Under the pieces are notes generated by a model. The model was not told the origin of the DNA. It made no database searches and worked only from the letters and a program-made list of their open reading frames with translations. Shown piece by piece: positions 16,774 through 24,701 of a stretch of DNA of 64,000 bases. Every line of letters begins with the position of its first letter. Positions within the stretch are counted from its first letter, which is position 1. The DNA is from Streptomyces sp. NBC_00094 (GTDB lineage Bacteria; Actinomycetota; Actinomycetes; Streptomycetales; Streptomycetaceae): NCBI RefSeq assembly GCF_026343125.1, contig NZ_JAPEMB010000001.1:6577501-6641500 (forward strand). The letters run 5' to 3'. A program made the translations under genes and the position numbers.

Positions 16774-17583
16774 TCAGCCCTGGCCGTTGCCCGCCGTGCT
16801 GGCGAGCGCCACCGACAGTTCGCGGGCGACCTGCTGGAGGATCGGGACGATCTTCTCCGTGGCCGCTTCGGTGACCCGGCCCGCCGGGCCCGAGATGGAG
16901 ATCGCCGCGGCGGTGGGGGAGTCGGGGACCGGCACCGCGAGGCAGCGGACTCCTATCTCCTGCTCGTTGTCGTCGACCGCGTACCCGGTCGCGCGGACCG
17001 CTTCGAGGGCGTCCAGGAAGCCGTCCGGCGTGGTGATCGTCTTCTCGGTGGCGGCCGGCATGCCGGTACGGGCGAGCAGCGCGCGCACCTCCTCCGCCGG
17101 GGTGTGCGCGAGGAGCGCCTTGCCGACGCCGGTCGAGTGCGGCAGGACCCGCCGGCCGACCTCGGTGAACATGCGCATCGAGTGCTTGGAGGGCACCTGG
17201 GCGACGTACACGATCTCGTCCCCGTCGAGCAGCGCCATGTTGGCGGTCTCGCCGGTCTCCTCGACGAGCCGCGCCAGGTAGGGGCGGGCCCAGGTGCCGA
17301 GCAGGCGGGAGGAGGACTCGCCGAGACGGATGAGGCGGGGGCCGAGCGCGTACCGCCGATTGGGCTGCTGGCGTACGTAACCGCAGGCGACGAGGGTGCG
17401 CATCAGCCGGTGGATGGTGGGGAGGGGCAGTCCGCTGCTGGCGGAGAGCTCACTCAGCCCGACCTCGCCCCCGGCGTCGGCCATCCGCTCCAGGAGGTCG
17501 AAGGCACGCTCTAGGGACTGGACGCCACCGCTCGCTGCGGCGGGCTTGGCGGCGTCGGTGGTGCTGGCGCTGGACGTCGGCAC
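16774..17583 (-). CDS. allR: IclR-family regulator, AllR type (allantoin regulon)
   Basis: A 269-residue regulator. The winged helix-turn-helix is near residues 22-90 (QSLERAFDLLERMADAGGEV ... LPTIHRLMRTLVACGYV) and the IclR effector domain runs from there to the end, with MALLDGDEIVYVAQVPS, STGVGKALLAH and SISGPAGRVT. GTG 17583 is preceded by AAAGGA. It is divergent from allantoinase across a 332-nt region containing paired inverted repeats that also occur before aceB. By family and position it should repress allantoin genes until an effector such as allantoate or glyoxylate appears; which effector cannot be read from the sequence. Confidence 0.88.
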   Translation of the reverse strand: MPTSSASTTDAAKPAAASGGVQSLERAFDLLERMADAGGEVGLSELSASSGLPLPTIHRLMRTLVACGYVRQQPNRRYALGPRLIRLGESSSRLLGTWARPYLARLVEETGETANMALLDGDEIVYVAQVPSKHSMRMFTEVGRRVLPHSTGVGKALLAHTPAEEVRALLARTGMPAATEKTITTPDGFLDALEAVRATGYAVDDNEQEIGVRCLAVPVPDSPTAAAISISGPAGRVTEAATEKIVPILQQVARELSVALASTAGNGQG

Positions 17584-17746
17584 GTCAACGGTCCTTTCGG
17601 GGCAGGCGGGCAAGTCAGCAGCCTACCGGGCCACCGGCCGGGGCACCTGGTCCCGGTACCGGCGTACGGGCCGGTCAGGGGGTGTTTGTCCGGTGTCGGG
17701 GAGGGCCCGGCGGGGTCCGGGTCTGCCCCACATGTGTGGAGCTACG

Positions 17747-17782
17747 TTCTACTGTACGGAATTTCCATTCCACTTTGTGGAA
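17747..17782. promoter_or_regulatory. Candidate AllR operator pair between allR and allB
   Basis: TTCTACTGTACGGAA (17747-17761) and the perfect inverted repeat TTCCAC-TTT-GTGGAA (17768-17782) have centres 21 bp apart and match each other at 11 of 15 positions. The same arrangement precedes aceB. They lie in the only AT-richer part of the 332-nt gap 17584-17915; the rest shows no gene. Confidence 0.65.
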
Positions 17783-17859
17783 ACATCCAAGTCGGGTTCG
17801 CCGACGGCCGATGCTGGAAGTGTGCCCTTGACGACATGTCGTCCGGAAGTGAAGACTCC

Positions 17860-17876
17860 TTCAACAGTTCGTTGAA
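17860..17876 (+). promoter_or_regulatory. Inverted repeat just upstream of allantoinase
   Basis: TTCAAC-AGTTC-GTTGAA is a perfect 6-5-6 inverted repeat ending 39 nt before the allantoinase start. Thirteen of 17 bases recur upstream of aceB at 11121-11137. It would overlap the allB promoter or 5' leader. Confidence 0.55.
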
Positions 17877-17915
17877 TTTCTGGTTCTCGTTGAAGTGCTT
17901 GAAGAAGGGGTACGG

Positions 17916-19250
17916 GTGGACGTCAACCTGGTCCTGCGCTCGACTCGCGTCATCACCCCCGAGGGGACGCGCCCGGCGTCGATCGCCGTCTCCGGAGGGA
18001 CGATCGCGGCCGTGCTGCCGTACGACGCCGAGGTCCCGGCCGGTGCCCGCCTGGAGGACGTCGGCGACGACGTCGTCCTGCCCGGTCTGGTCGACACCCA
18101 CGTGCACGTGAACGACCCCGGCCGCACCGAGTGGGAGGGCTTCTGGACCGCCACCCGCGCGGCCGCCGCCGGCGGCATCACCACCCTGCTCGACATGCCG
18201 CTCAACTCCCTGCCGCCGACCACCACCGTCGAGAACCTGCGGATCAAGCAGGAGGTCGCCCGGACCAAGGCGCACGTCGACGTCGGCTTCTGGGGTGGCG
18301 CCCTGCCCGACAACGTCAAGGACCTGCGCCCGCTCCACGACGCCGGGGTCTACGGCTTCAAGTGCTTCCTGTCGCCGTCCGGCGTGGAGGAGTTCCCGGA
18401 GCTGGACCAGGAGCAGCTGGCGAACTCGCTCGCCGAGATCTCCGGCTTCGACGGCCTGATGATCGTCCACGCCGAGGACCCGCACCACCTCGCGGCCGCG
18501 CCCCAGAAGTCCTCCGCCGCGTACGCCGACTTCCTCGCCTCCCGCCCCCGGGACGCCGAGAACACGGCGATCGAGAACCTGGTCAACCAGGCCCGCCGGC
18601 TCGACGCCCGCGTGCACGTCCTGCACCTCTCGTCCTCCGACGCGCTGCCGGTCATCGCCGCCGCCAAGGCCGAGGGCATCAAGATCACCGTCGAGTCCTG
18701 TCCGCACTTCCTCACGCTCACCGCCGAGGAGATCCCGGACGGCGCCACCGAGTTCAAGTGCTGCCCGCCCATCCGCGAGGCCGTCAACCAGGACGCCCTC
18801 TGGCAGGGACTCGCGGACGGCACGATCGACTGCATCGTCTCCGACCACTCCCCGTCCACCGCGGACCTCAAGACTCCCGACTTCGCCTCCGCCTGGGGCG
18901 GCATCTCCTCCCTCCAGCTCGGCCTGCCGGCCATCTGGACCGAGGCCCGCCGCCGCGGCCACTCCCTGGAGGACGTCGTCCGCTGGATGTCCGAGGGCCC
19001 GGCCCGGCTCGCCGGACTCACCCGCAAGGGCGCGATCGAGGCCGGCCGTGACGCCGACTTCGCCGTCGTCGACCCGGACGCCACCTTCACCGTCGACCCG
19101 GCCGAGCTCCAGCACCGCAACCGGATCACCGCCTACGCGGGCAAGACCCTCAGCGGCGTCGTCGCCTCCACCTGGCTGCGCGGAGAGCGGATCGTCGACC
19201 GCGGCACCCTCGCCGATCCCTCCGGCCGCCTCCTCGAAAGGAACAACTGA
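17916..19250 (+). CDS. allB: Allantoinase
   Basis: A 444-residue cyclic amidohydrolase that opens allantoin to allantoate. The binuclear metal site is visible: THVHVND (His62, His64), the carboxylatable Lys149 in GVYGFKCFLSP, HAEDPHHL, HVLHLSSSDAL and the catalytic Asp in VSDHSPST. Length equals the family norm. GTG 17916 was chosen over GTG 17895 because GAAGAAGGGG precedes it at good spacing. Allantoicase starts 2 nt after its stop, so the two form one operon, probably controlled by the divergent AllR. Confidence 0.94.
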   Translation: MDVNLVLRSTRVITPEGTRPASIAVSGGTIAAVLPYDAEVPAGARLEDVGDDVVLPGLVDTHVHVNDPGRTEWEGFWTATRAAAAGGITTLLDMPLNSLPPTTTVENLRIKQEVARTKAHVDVGFWGGALPDNVKDLRPLHDAGVYGFKCFLSPSGVEEFPELDQEQLANSLAEISGFDGLMIVHAEDPHHLAAAPQKSSAAYADFLASRPRDAENTAIENLVNQARRLDARVHVLHLSSSDALPVIAAAKAEGIKITVESCPHFLTLTAEEIPDGATEFKCCPPIREAVNQDALWQGLADGTIDCIVSDHSPSTADLKTPDFASAWGGISSLQLGLPAIWTEARRRGHSLEDVVRWMSEGPARLAGLTRKGAIEAGRDADFAVVDPDATFTVDPAELQHRNRITAYAGKTLSGVVASTWLRGERIVDRGTLADPSGRLLERNN

Positions 19251-19251
19251 C

Positions 19252-20367
19252 GTGTCCGTCATACCCAGCTTCACCGGTGACGCGAGCCCCTACGGCGGCG
19301 GCGACCCGTACGCCGACTACCGGACGGCCGAGTTCCCCTTCACTCGGTACGCGGACCTCGCCGACCGCCGCCTCGGTGCGGGTGTCGTCGCGGCCAACGA
19401 CGAGTTCTTCGCCGAGCGCGAGAACCTGCTCAAGCCCGAGCCCGCCGAGTTCGACCCCGAGCACTTCGGCCACAAGGGCAAGATCATGGACGGCTGGGAG
19501 ACCCGCCGCCGCCGTGGCGTCTCGGCCCAGCAGCCGCACCCCACCTCGGACGACCACGACTGGGCGCTCGTACGGCTCGGCGCCCCCGGCGTCGTCCGCG
19601 GCATCGTCCTCGACACCGCCCACTTCCGTGGCAACTACCCGCAGGCCGTCTCCGTCGAGGCCACCTCGGTCGCCGGCTCGCCCTCGCCCGAGGAGCTCCT
19701 CGCCGACGACGTGAAGTGGACGACGCTCGTCCCGCGCACCGCCGTCGGCGGACACGCCGCCAACGGCTTCGCCGTCGACGTCGAGCAGCGCTTCACGCAC
19801 CTGCGCGTCAACCAGCACCCCGACGGCGGCATCGCCCGCCTCCGCGTGTACGGCGAAGTGGCCCCGGACCCGCGCTGGCTGGCCGTCCTCGGCACCTTCG
19901 ACCTCGCGGCGCTGGAGAACGGCGGCCAGGTCGAGGACGCCTCCGACCGCTTCTACTCCCCGGCGACCAACACCATCCAGCCGGGCCGCTCCCGCAAGAT
20001 GGACGACGGCTGGGAGACCCGCCGCCGCCGCGACAAGGGCAACGACTGGATCCGCTACAGCCTTGCCGCCGAGTCCGAGATCCGCGCCGTCGAGATCGAC
20101 ACCGCGTACCTCAAGGGCAACAGCGCGGGCTGGGCCGCCCTCTCGGTCGCCGCCGAGGGCTCCGAGGAGTGGACCGAGATCCTGCCCCGAACCCGCCTCC
20201 AGCCCGACACCAACCACCGGTTCGTGCTCGACGCCCCGGCGGTCGGCTCCCGGATCCGGATCGACATCTACCCGGACGGCGGCATCTCCCGCCTCCGCCT
20301 CTTCGGCTCGCTCACCGAGGCCGGCGCGGCGCGGCTGACGGCCCGCCACCAGGAGCTGGGCGGCTGA
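19252..20367 (+). CDS. alc: Allantoicase
   Basis: A 371-residue enzyme that cleaves allantoate to ureidoglycolate and urea. It has the two-fold internal repeat typical of allantoicase: GWETRRRR occurs twice (around residues 82 and 252), each followed by a D.A.. F/YLKGN-type strand and a PDGGI..LR segment. Start GTG 19252 with GAAAGGA, right behind allantoinase. Its last 29 bases including the stop are tandemly duplicated, and an IS607-like element has inserted about 60 nt downstream. Confidence 0.93.
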   Translation: MSVIPSFTGDASPYGGGDPYADYRTAEFPFTRYADLADRRLGAGVVAANDEFFAERENLLKPEPAEFDPEHFGHKGKIMDGWETRRRRGVSAQQPHPTSDDHDWALVRLGAPGVVRGIVLDTAHFRGNYPQAVSVEATSVAGSPSPEELLADDVKWTTLVPRTAVGGHAANGFAVDVEQRFTHLRVNQHPDGGIARLRVYGEVAPDPRWLAVLGTFDLAALENGGQVEDASDRFYSPATNTIQPGRSRKMDDGWETRRRRDKGNDWIRYSLAAESEIRAVEIDTAYLKGNSAGWAALSVAAEGSEEWTEILPRTRLQPDTNHRFVLDAPAVGSRIRIDIYPDGGISRLRLFGSLTEAGAARLTARHQELGG

Positions 20368-20390
20368 CGGCCCCGCCACCAGGAGCCGGG
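20332..20390. repeat. Tandem duplication of the allantoicase 3' end
   Basis: CGGCTGACGG...GAGCTGGG (20332-20360, 29 bp) is repeated as a 30-bp copy with two changes at 20361-20390, and a third partial copy starts at 20391. The real stop codon is at the junction of copies 1 and 2. Confidence 0.85.
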
Positions 20391-20437
20391 CCGCTGACGC
20401 CCCTCTCCCCATGAACTGGGCGGGTACGACACCGTTC

Positions 20438-22081
20438 CTAATCGGTGAGCAGGAGTGAGTCTTGGACCCATACCTGGTCACTGCGGGCATCCCGAACGGT
20501 TTTGGGTGCCCTGGTCGCCCGCTTTCGCTCCGCGTCCGGTTGCACGGATCGTGTCCGTGGTCCGGGGATGCGGGGGCGGGTTCCCTCACGCCCCCGTGCA
20601 CCACGACCGGCCTGGACGGTCCGATGCCCACGGCGATCGCTCTGGTCGTCGTGGGGCGGTGCCGTCCGTCGCCGGATCGGGTGCCCGAGGGCGCGTCGCC
20701 CGATCGCGATGCCAGCGGCATCGTGACGGGACATCTTTCGCTTGTTGCTGGTGAGGGGCTCGCGCCAGTGCTGGTCGCCCCACATCGACGTGTACGCCGG
20801 GTCGACGGCGACGATCGCGAGGTTCTGCTCGGCGGCCATCGACACCAGCCGGGCTTTGAGCTTCCCGGTCGGCATGCCGGAGATCAGCTGACGGAACCTT
20901 TTGCGTCGGCCGTGCTTCTCGCGGGTCTTCTCCTGCGCGAAGTCCAGGTCCTCGATGCCGATCGCTTTGACGCCGCACCTCTTGGCCCAGTGCAGCAGGC
21001 GGATGATGGCGTGCCGGATCTGCGCGTCCCGGTGGTCCGCCGACCCGCTGAGGTCGTAGGGGAAGCGGTGTGGTTCGCCGACCGGGTTGCCGTGCCGGTC
21101 GAGCAGGTAGGCCGCGAAGTGGTCCGCGTTCGTGTCCACGCCGACCACGCCCTGGGCGCGGGCCGCCTGCAGCGGGATCGTCTTCACCACCGGGCGGGAC
21201 CAGGCAGCGGTGAGGTACCAGCGGCTCCGCGCTGCTTCGTAGTGGATGCGGTAGGCCACGGCGCGGTTGCCGCTGATGCGGTCTCGCCACTCGTCGCCAC
21301 GGTGCTGGAACTGCACCTTGGAGGCGAGGACGTACCGGCCACGCGGCGCATTGGCCAGGTGAGCGAGCGGCGCGGGCAGTTTGATAGAGACCTCGCCGCC
21401 GGGAGCGACGCGGATCGTCTCGTTCCCGAAGCGTTTGCCGGACTCTCCATCGGCGGCGAGGAACCAGCGCTCCGCTTCCCAGCGTTCCCGCCACTCCAGC
21501 TCGGTGAGCTGGGCGGCCTGGAGGTTGTGACGGTTGCGGGCCAGCTTCTTCCCGCCCCGCACGACGTGCACGACACCTGCCTCCCGGTCGGCGCGAGCCG
21601 TGTCGAGACGGTGCTCCAGGGTGTGCAGGCGCCGGGACTTTTGGAACCACTCGCCTTTCGACCGGTAACCACCCGGCGCCTTCTTGGTGCCCTTGTCCCC
21701 AATGGGCTGCGACAGGCGGTGCATCAACGTGCGCACACCGGCCTCAAGGCCCTGGATGTGCGCGAGCTGACAGCGACGCGACAGTGCCCACTGATCGTGG
21801 GTGGCCTTCGTGATGCTCCCGGCCCAGCGGGAAGACGACTGGGCCGTCAGGCCCTGCTTACGGGCCGCCCACCTGTCCTTGTCGTGGTCGTTGCCGTCCG
21901 CGCACCGCTGCTTGAGGTCGAGGGACGCGAGAGAGCCCAGGTGCTCACCAATCAGGCAGAGCACCTTCTCATCCTGCGGGGTGAGGCGCTTGAGCCGGTC
22001 CCGGATCGCCACACCAGACGGGCCGAGGGCAACGAACGGCGGGGCGATGGCACGCAGTTGCTTCTTCCTGGACTCAGCCAT
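20438..22081 (-). CDS. tnpB: TnpB, RNA-guided transposon endonuclease
   Basis: A 547-residue protein with a helical N-terminal half and a RuvC-like nuclease. The catalytic triad appears intact: Asp316 (GVVGVDTNADH), Glu377 (KAIGIEDLDF) and Asp454 (SRHDAAGIAIGRR). The four-cysteine zinc ribbon common in TnpB is not visible between the second and third catalytic blocks; instead there is AVDPAYTSMWGDQHW, a variant seen in actinobacterial relatives. A long basic, disordered tail follows. In studied systems the guide RNA is made from the 3' end of tnpB and the element end, here about 20400-20600. Start ATG 22081 overlaps tnpA. Confidence 0.9.
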   Translation of the reverse strand: MAESRKKQLRAIAPPFVALGPSGVAIRDRLKRLTPQDEKVLCLIGEHLGSLASLDLKQRCADGNDHDKDRWAARKQGLTAQSSSRWAGSITKATHDQWALSRRCQLAHIQGLEAGVRTLMHRLSQPIGDKGTKKAPGGYRSKGEWFQKSRRLHTLEHRLDTARADREAGVVHVVRGGKKLARNRHNLQAAQLTELEWRERWEAERWFLAADGESGKRFGNETIRVAPGGEVSIKLPAPLAHLANAPRGRYVLASKVQFQHRGDEWRDRISGNRAVAYRIHYEAARSRWYLTAAWSRPVVKTIPLQAARAQGVVGVDTNADHFAAYLLDRHGNPVGEPHRFPYDLSGSADHRDAQIRHAIIRLLHWAKRCGVKAIGIEDLDFAQEKTREKHGRRKRFRQLISGMPTGKLKARLVSMAAEQNLAIVAVDPAYTSMWGDQHWREPLTSNKRKMSRHDAAGIAIGRRALGHPIRRRTAPPHDDQSDRRGHRTVQAGRGARGREGTRPRIPGPRTRSVQPDAERKRATRAPKTVRDARSDQVWVQDSLLLTD

Positions 22082-22649
22082 GCTCGGCCGCCTCAAGGGC
22101 CTTGCGGGCACGGTTCTTCGCCGAGCGGCGGCCGTACAGGCGGGCGCAGAACGACGTCAACACGTCCACGATGTCCTGCACCAGGTCGTCATCGACCTCG
22201 CCGTCATCCAGAACCACCAGACGGCGGCCGGTGGTGGACAGGGCCGCTTCGACGAGTTCGACGTTCATGCGGCCAAGTCGGTCCCGGTGCTCCACCACCA
22301 CGGTGGTCACGTCCGGATCAGCCAGCAGCCGACGCGCCTTCGCGCGGGAGCCGTTCATGCCCGAGCCGGTCTCGGACTCGATCCGCACCACCCGGTGCCC
22401 GGCCCTGGCCGCCCACTCCGAAAGGCGCGTCACCTGACGGGCCAGATCGTCCTTCTGGTCGTGGGAGGACACGCGGGCGTACAGCCCGACACCGCCCACC
22501 ACCCCGGGCGTTGCGGCGGCCTCGATGTTCACCAGGATCGTGCGCGGACCCACCCGCTGAGCCGGTACCGGCAACGTCCCCTCACGGAACCAGCGATACG
22601 CGGTCTGCGGGTGCACGCCCTGCGCTTTCGCCCACTCCTTGAGGTTCAT
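22074..22649 (-). CDS. tnpA: IS607-type serine recombinase (transposase TnpA)
   Basis: A 191-residue recombinase. The N-terminal MerR-like helix-turn-helix (MNLKEWAKAQGVHPQTAYRW) recognises the element ends; the resolvase-type catalytic domain carries GLYARVSSHDQKDDLARQ with the nucleophile Ser at about 61 and ends with LTSFCARLYGRRSAKNR, both IS607 hallmarks. ATG 22649 was chosen because homologues begin with this motif; ATG 22673 in frame is possible. The length is normal and the active site intact, so the element may be mobile. Confidence 0.92.
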   Translation of the reverse strand: MNLKEWAKAQGVHPQTAYRWFREGTLPVPAQRVGPRTILVNIEAAATPGVVGGVGLYARVSSHDQKDDLARQVTRLSEWAARAGHRVVRIESETGSGMNGSRAKARRLLADPDVTTVVVEHRDRLGRMNVELVEAALSTTGRRLVVLDDGEVDDDLVQDIVDVLTSFCARLYGRRSAKNRARKALEAAEHG

Positions 22650-22737
22650 ACATCCGAACGTAACAACACTCATCAAAGTGCACTATCACTCACAAGAGTG
22701 ACCTGACGAACCAGCAGCTCCCCACCCCGCCCGGCCC

Positions 22738-22788
22738 GCGAGGGCGCACCGACCCGACAGCACGGTGCGCCCTCGCGCCCCTTTTTTT
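22738..22788 (+). terminator. Rho-independent terminator with T-tract, plus strand
   Basis: A perfect 14-bp stem (22738-22751 / 22763-22776) with an 11-nt loop, then GCCCC and seven Ts. T-tract terminators are uncommon in Streptomyces. The only plus-strand gene upstream is allantoicase, now separated by the IS607 element; removing the element would leave about 100 nt between stop and stem. Confidence 0.85.
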
Positions 22789-22926
22789 AGGGCTCGGTTC
22801 GCCTCCGGGGCGCTTCAGCCGGGCTCACACCCCCGACCGTGCTCGCCCCCTCCCCCTTTTTCAGGGCTCGGTTCGCCTCCGGGGCGCTCCAGCCGGGCTC
22901 ACGGCCCCGACCGTGCTCGACCCCTC
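22789..22926. repeat. Direct tandem repeat of about 74 bp
   Basis: The block starting AGGGCTCGGTTCGCCTCCGG at 22789 recurs at 22863 (offset 74) with a few substitutions, each copy preceded by a T-run. The stretch 22650-23056 (407 nt) has no gene: it holds the element end, the terminator and this repeat, followed by GC-rich spacer up to the SDR gene. Confidence 0.85.
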
Positions 22927-23056
22927 CTTCGTCGGGGCCTCCGCGCGCTCGGGGCCGTTCCCCCGGCGCGCCCCTTCGGCTCACTCGCCGGTCCCGGGCG
23001 TGGACGTCCTCGGACTCGGGGTGGCGGGTCGTACGGGGCAGGTCGCGTACTCCGGA

Positions 23057-23797
23057 TCAGGCCGCGTGCCCGCCGTCCACCGTGAACTCGGCGCCCGTCA
23101 CGTAGCGCGCCTCCGGGCCCGCGAGGAAGGCGACCATCGACGCCACCTCCTCCGCGGTGCCGAAGCGGCCGAGTGCCGTCATCGCCGCCTGGCCCGCCGC
23201 GTACGGACCGTCCGCCGGGTTCATGTCGGTGTCGGTCGGGCCGGGGTGGACGATGTTCGCCGTGATGCCGCGCCCGCCCAGCTCCCGCGCGAGCGCCTTC
23301 GTCAGGCCGATCAGCGCCGACTTGCTCGTCGCGTACAGCGTGCCGCCGGGCCCGGGCACCCGCTGCGTCATACAGGTGCCGATCGTGACGATCCGCCCGC
23401 CTTCCGGCAGGCGCCCGGCCGCCGCCTGCGAGGCGAGGAAGGCAGCCCGGACGTTCACCGCCAGGACCCGGTCCACGTCCGCCAGGGTCAGCGACTCCAG
23501 CGGGCCGAGGACCCCGGCGCCCACGCTGTTCACGAGGACGTCGAGCCGGCCCAGGGCATCCGCCGCCCATTCCACCGCGCCCGCCGCGTCCCCGGCGTCG
23601 GCCGCGTCGGCCCGCAGGGGCAACGCCTTCCGCCCGGCCGCCTCGATCCGCGCGGCGACCTCCTGGGCCGCCGCCTCGTCCCGTACATAGGTGAAGGCCA
23701 CATCGGCGCCCTCCCGGGCCAGACGGACGGCCGTGGCCGCGCCGATCCCGCGGCTGCCGCCCGTCACCAGAACCGCCGTGCCGTTCATCGTGGACAT
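23057..23797 (-). CDS. SDR-family oxidoreductase
   Basis: A 246-residue classical short-chain dehydrogenase/reductase. Cofactor motif TGGSRGIG at the N-terminus, NSVGAG (NAG-like) in the middle, catalytic Tyr and Lys in LYATSKSALIG, and a C-terminal TGAEFTVDGG. TYVRDE after strand 2 suggests NADP preference. ATG 23797 follows GGAGGT. Substrate unknown; many relatives act on 3-oxoacyl or sugar-alcohol substrates. It is divergent from the RibD-like reductase, and the 177-nt gap between them shows no further gene. Confidence 0.9.
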   Translation of the reverse strand: MSTMNGTAVLVTGGSRGIGAATAVRLAREGADVAFTYVRDEAAAQEVAARIEAAGRKALPLRADAADAGDAAGAVEWAADALGRLDVLVNSVGAGVLGPLESLTLADVDRVLAVNVRAAFLASQAAAGRLPEGGRIVTIGTCMTQRVPGPGGTLYATSKSALIGLTKALARELGGRGITANIVHPGPTDTDMNPADGPYAAGQAAMTALGRFGTAEEVASMVAFLAGPEARYVTGAEFTVDGGHAA

Positions 23798-23974
23798 TCC
23801 GAAACCTCCATGAGAAGCACCCAGTTGTTGTGGGTTCAATGAAAGTCGGAGGGTCGGCCGGACGCTGGCGGGAATCGGACGCGGACGCCGCCGCCCCGAC
23901 CACCGATGAGTTCCGCCGAGCGGTGGAGTCGGAAGAGGTGAGACACGATGGACAGGACACGAAAGGCATCCGCC

Positions 23975-24583
23975 ATGGCCACGCTCAGCCTCACCCAGTT
24001 CCTCACCCTCGACGGCGTCCACCAGGCGCCCGGCGGCCCGGAGGAGGACCCCAGCGGCGGTTTCGAGCACGGCGGCTGGTCAGTGCCGTTCGGTGACGAG
24101 GACTTCGGTCAGTACATGATCGACGTCTTCACCCGCCCCACCGCCTTCCTCCTCGGCCGCCGCACGTACGAGATCTTCGCGGGCTACTGGCCCCGGCACG
24201 CCGACCCCGCCGACCCGATCGCCTCCAAGCTCAACGCCCTCCCCAAGTACGTCGCCACCACCACCCTCGAATCCGCCGACTGGGCCGGGTCCACCCTGCT
24301 CCGCGGCGACGTGGTGAAGGAGGTCGCCGACCTCAAGGAGAGCCTCGGCGGGGAGATCCAGATGCACGGCAGCGGCGGCCTCGCCCGGACCCTGCTCGAC
24401 CACGACCTGATCGACACCCTCCACCTGCTCATCTTCCCCGTGATCCTCGGCTCCGGCCGCCGCCTCTTCTCCGACGGGGTGCGTCCCACCGCCTTCCAGC
24501 TCACCGACACGCGCACGACCGGCTCGGGCGTCGCCCTCCTCACGTACGAGCTCGGCGGGCGTCCCACCTACGGCAGCTACTGA
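23975..24583 (+). CDS. Dihydrofolate reductase-family protein (RibD C-terminal-like)
   Basis: A 202-residue protein of the RibD C-terminal/DHFR-like fold. Typical marks are LSLTQFLTLDGVHQAPGGPE at the start, LLGRRTYEIFAGYWP, the NALPKYVATTTL strand and GSGGLARTLLDHDLIDTLHL. These proteins bind NADPH; the substrate is unknown. ATG 23975 with GAAAGG upstream is preferred; ATG 23948 with AAGAGGTGA is also plausible and would add nine residues. Confidence 0.85.
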   Translation: MATLSLTQFLTLDGVHQAPGGPEEDPSGGFEHGGWSVPFGDEDFGQYMIDVFTRPTAFLLGRRTYEIFAGYWPRHADPADPIASKLNALPKYVATTTLESADWAGSTLLRGDVVKEVADLKESLGGEIQMHGSGGLARTLLDHDLIDTLHLLIFPVILGSGRRLFSDGVRPTAFQLTDTRTTGSGVALLTYELGGRPTYGSY

Positions 24584-24701
24584 TCTGGGGAAAGCCCCGG
24601 AAAGGTGTAGCCACCACAGGATGGTCCGGGTACGGTGATCGCTCCGCGTGCGAGCCGCCGAAGTCTCCACCCCACCCCAAGAGTTGGAGAAACGGCCAGC
24701 A

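Larger units (their letters stand above)
20400..22705 (-). mobile_element. IS607-family insertion element (tnpA and tnpB); ends approximate
   Basis: A two-gene element with a small serine recombinase and a TnpB nuclease, overlapping by 8 nt. Candidate TnpA sites made of CACTC/GAGTG half-sites flank it: CACTC-ACAA-GAGTG at 22687-22700 and CACT...AGTG at 22667-22680 on the tnpA side, and GGTGAGCAGGAGTGAG at 20444-20459 in the tnpB 3' end. IS607 elements make no target duplication, so exact ends cannot be fixed here. It sits between allantoicase and a terminator. Confidence 0.82.

Noticed and set aside
22074..22081. Programmed frameshift joining tnpA and tnpB
   Set aside because: The 8-nt overlap has a clear ATG for tnpB and no slippery heptamer; simple translational coupling is enough.
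20462..22642. Plus-strand open frame of about 720 codons across the IS607 genes
   Set aside because: It is the mirror frame of tnpB and tnpA, both identified by catalytic motifs.
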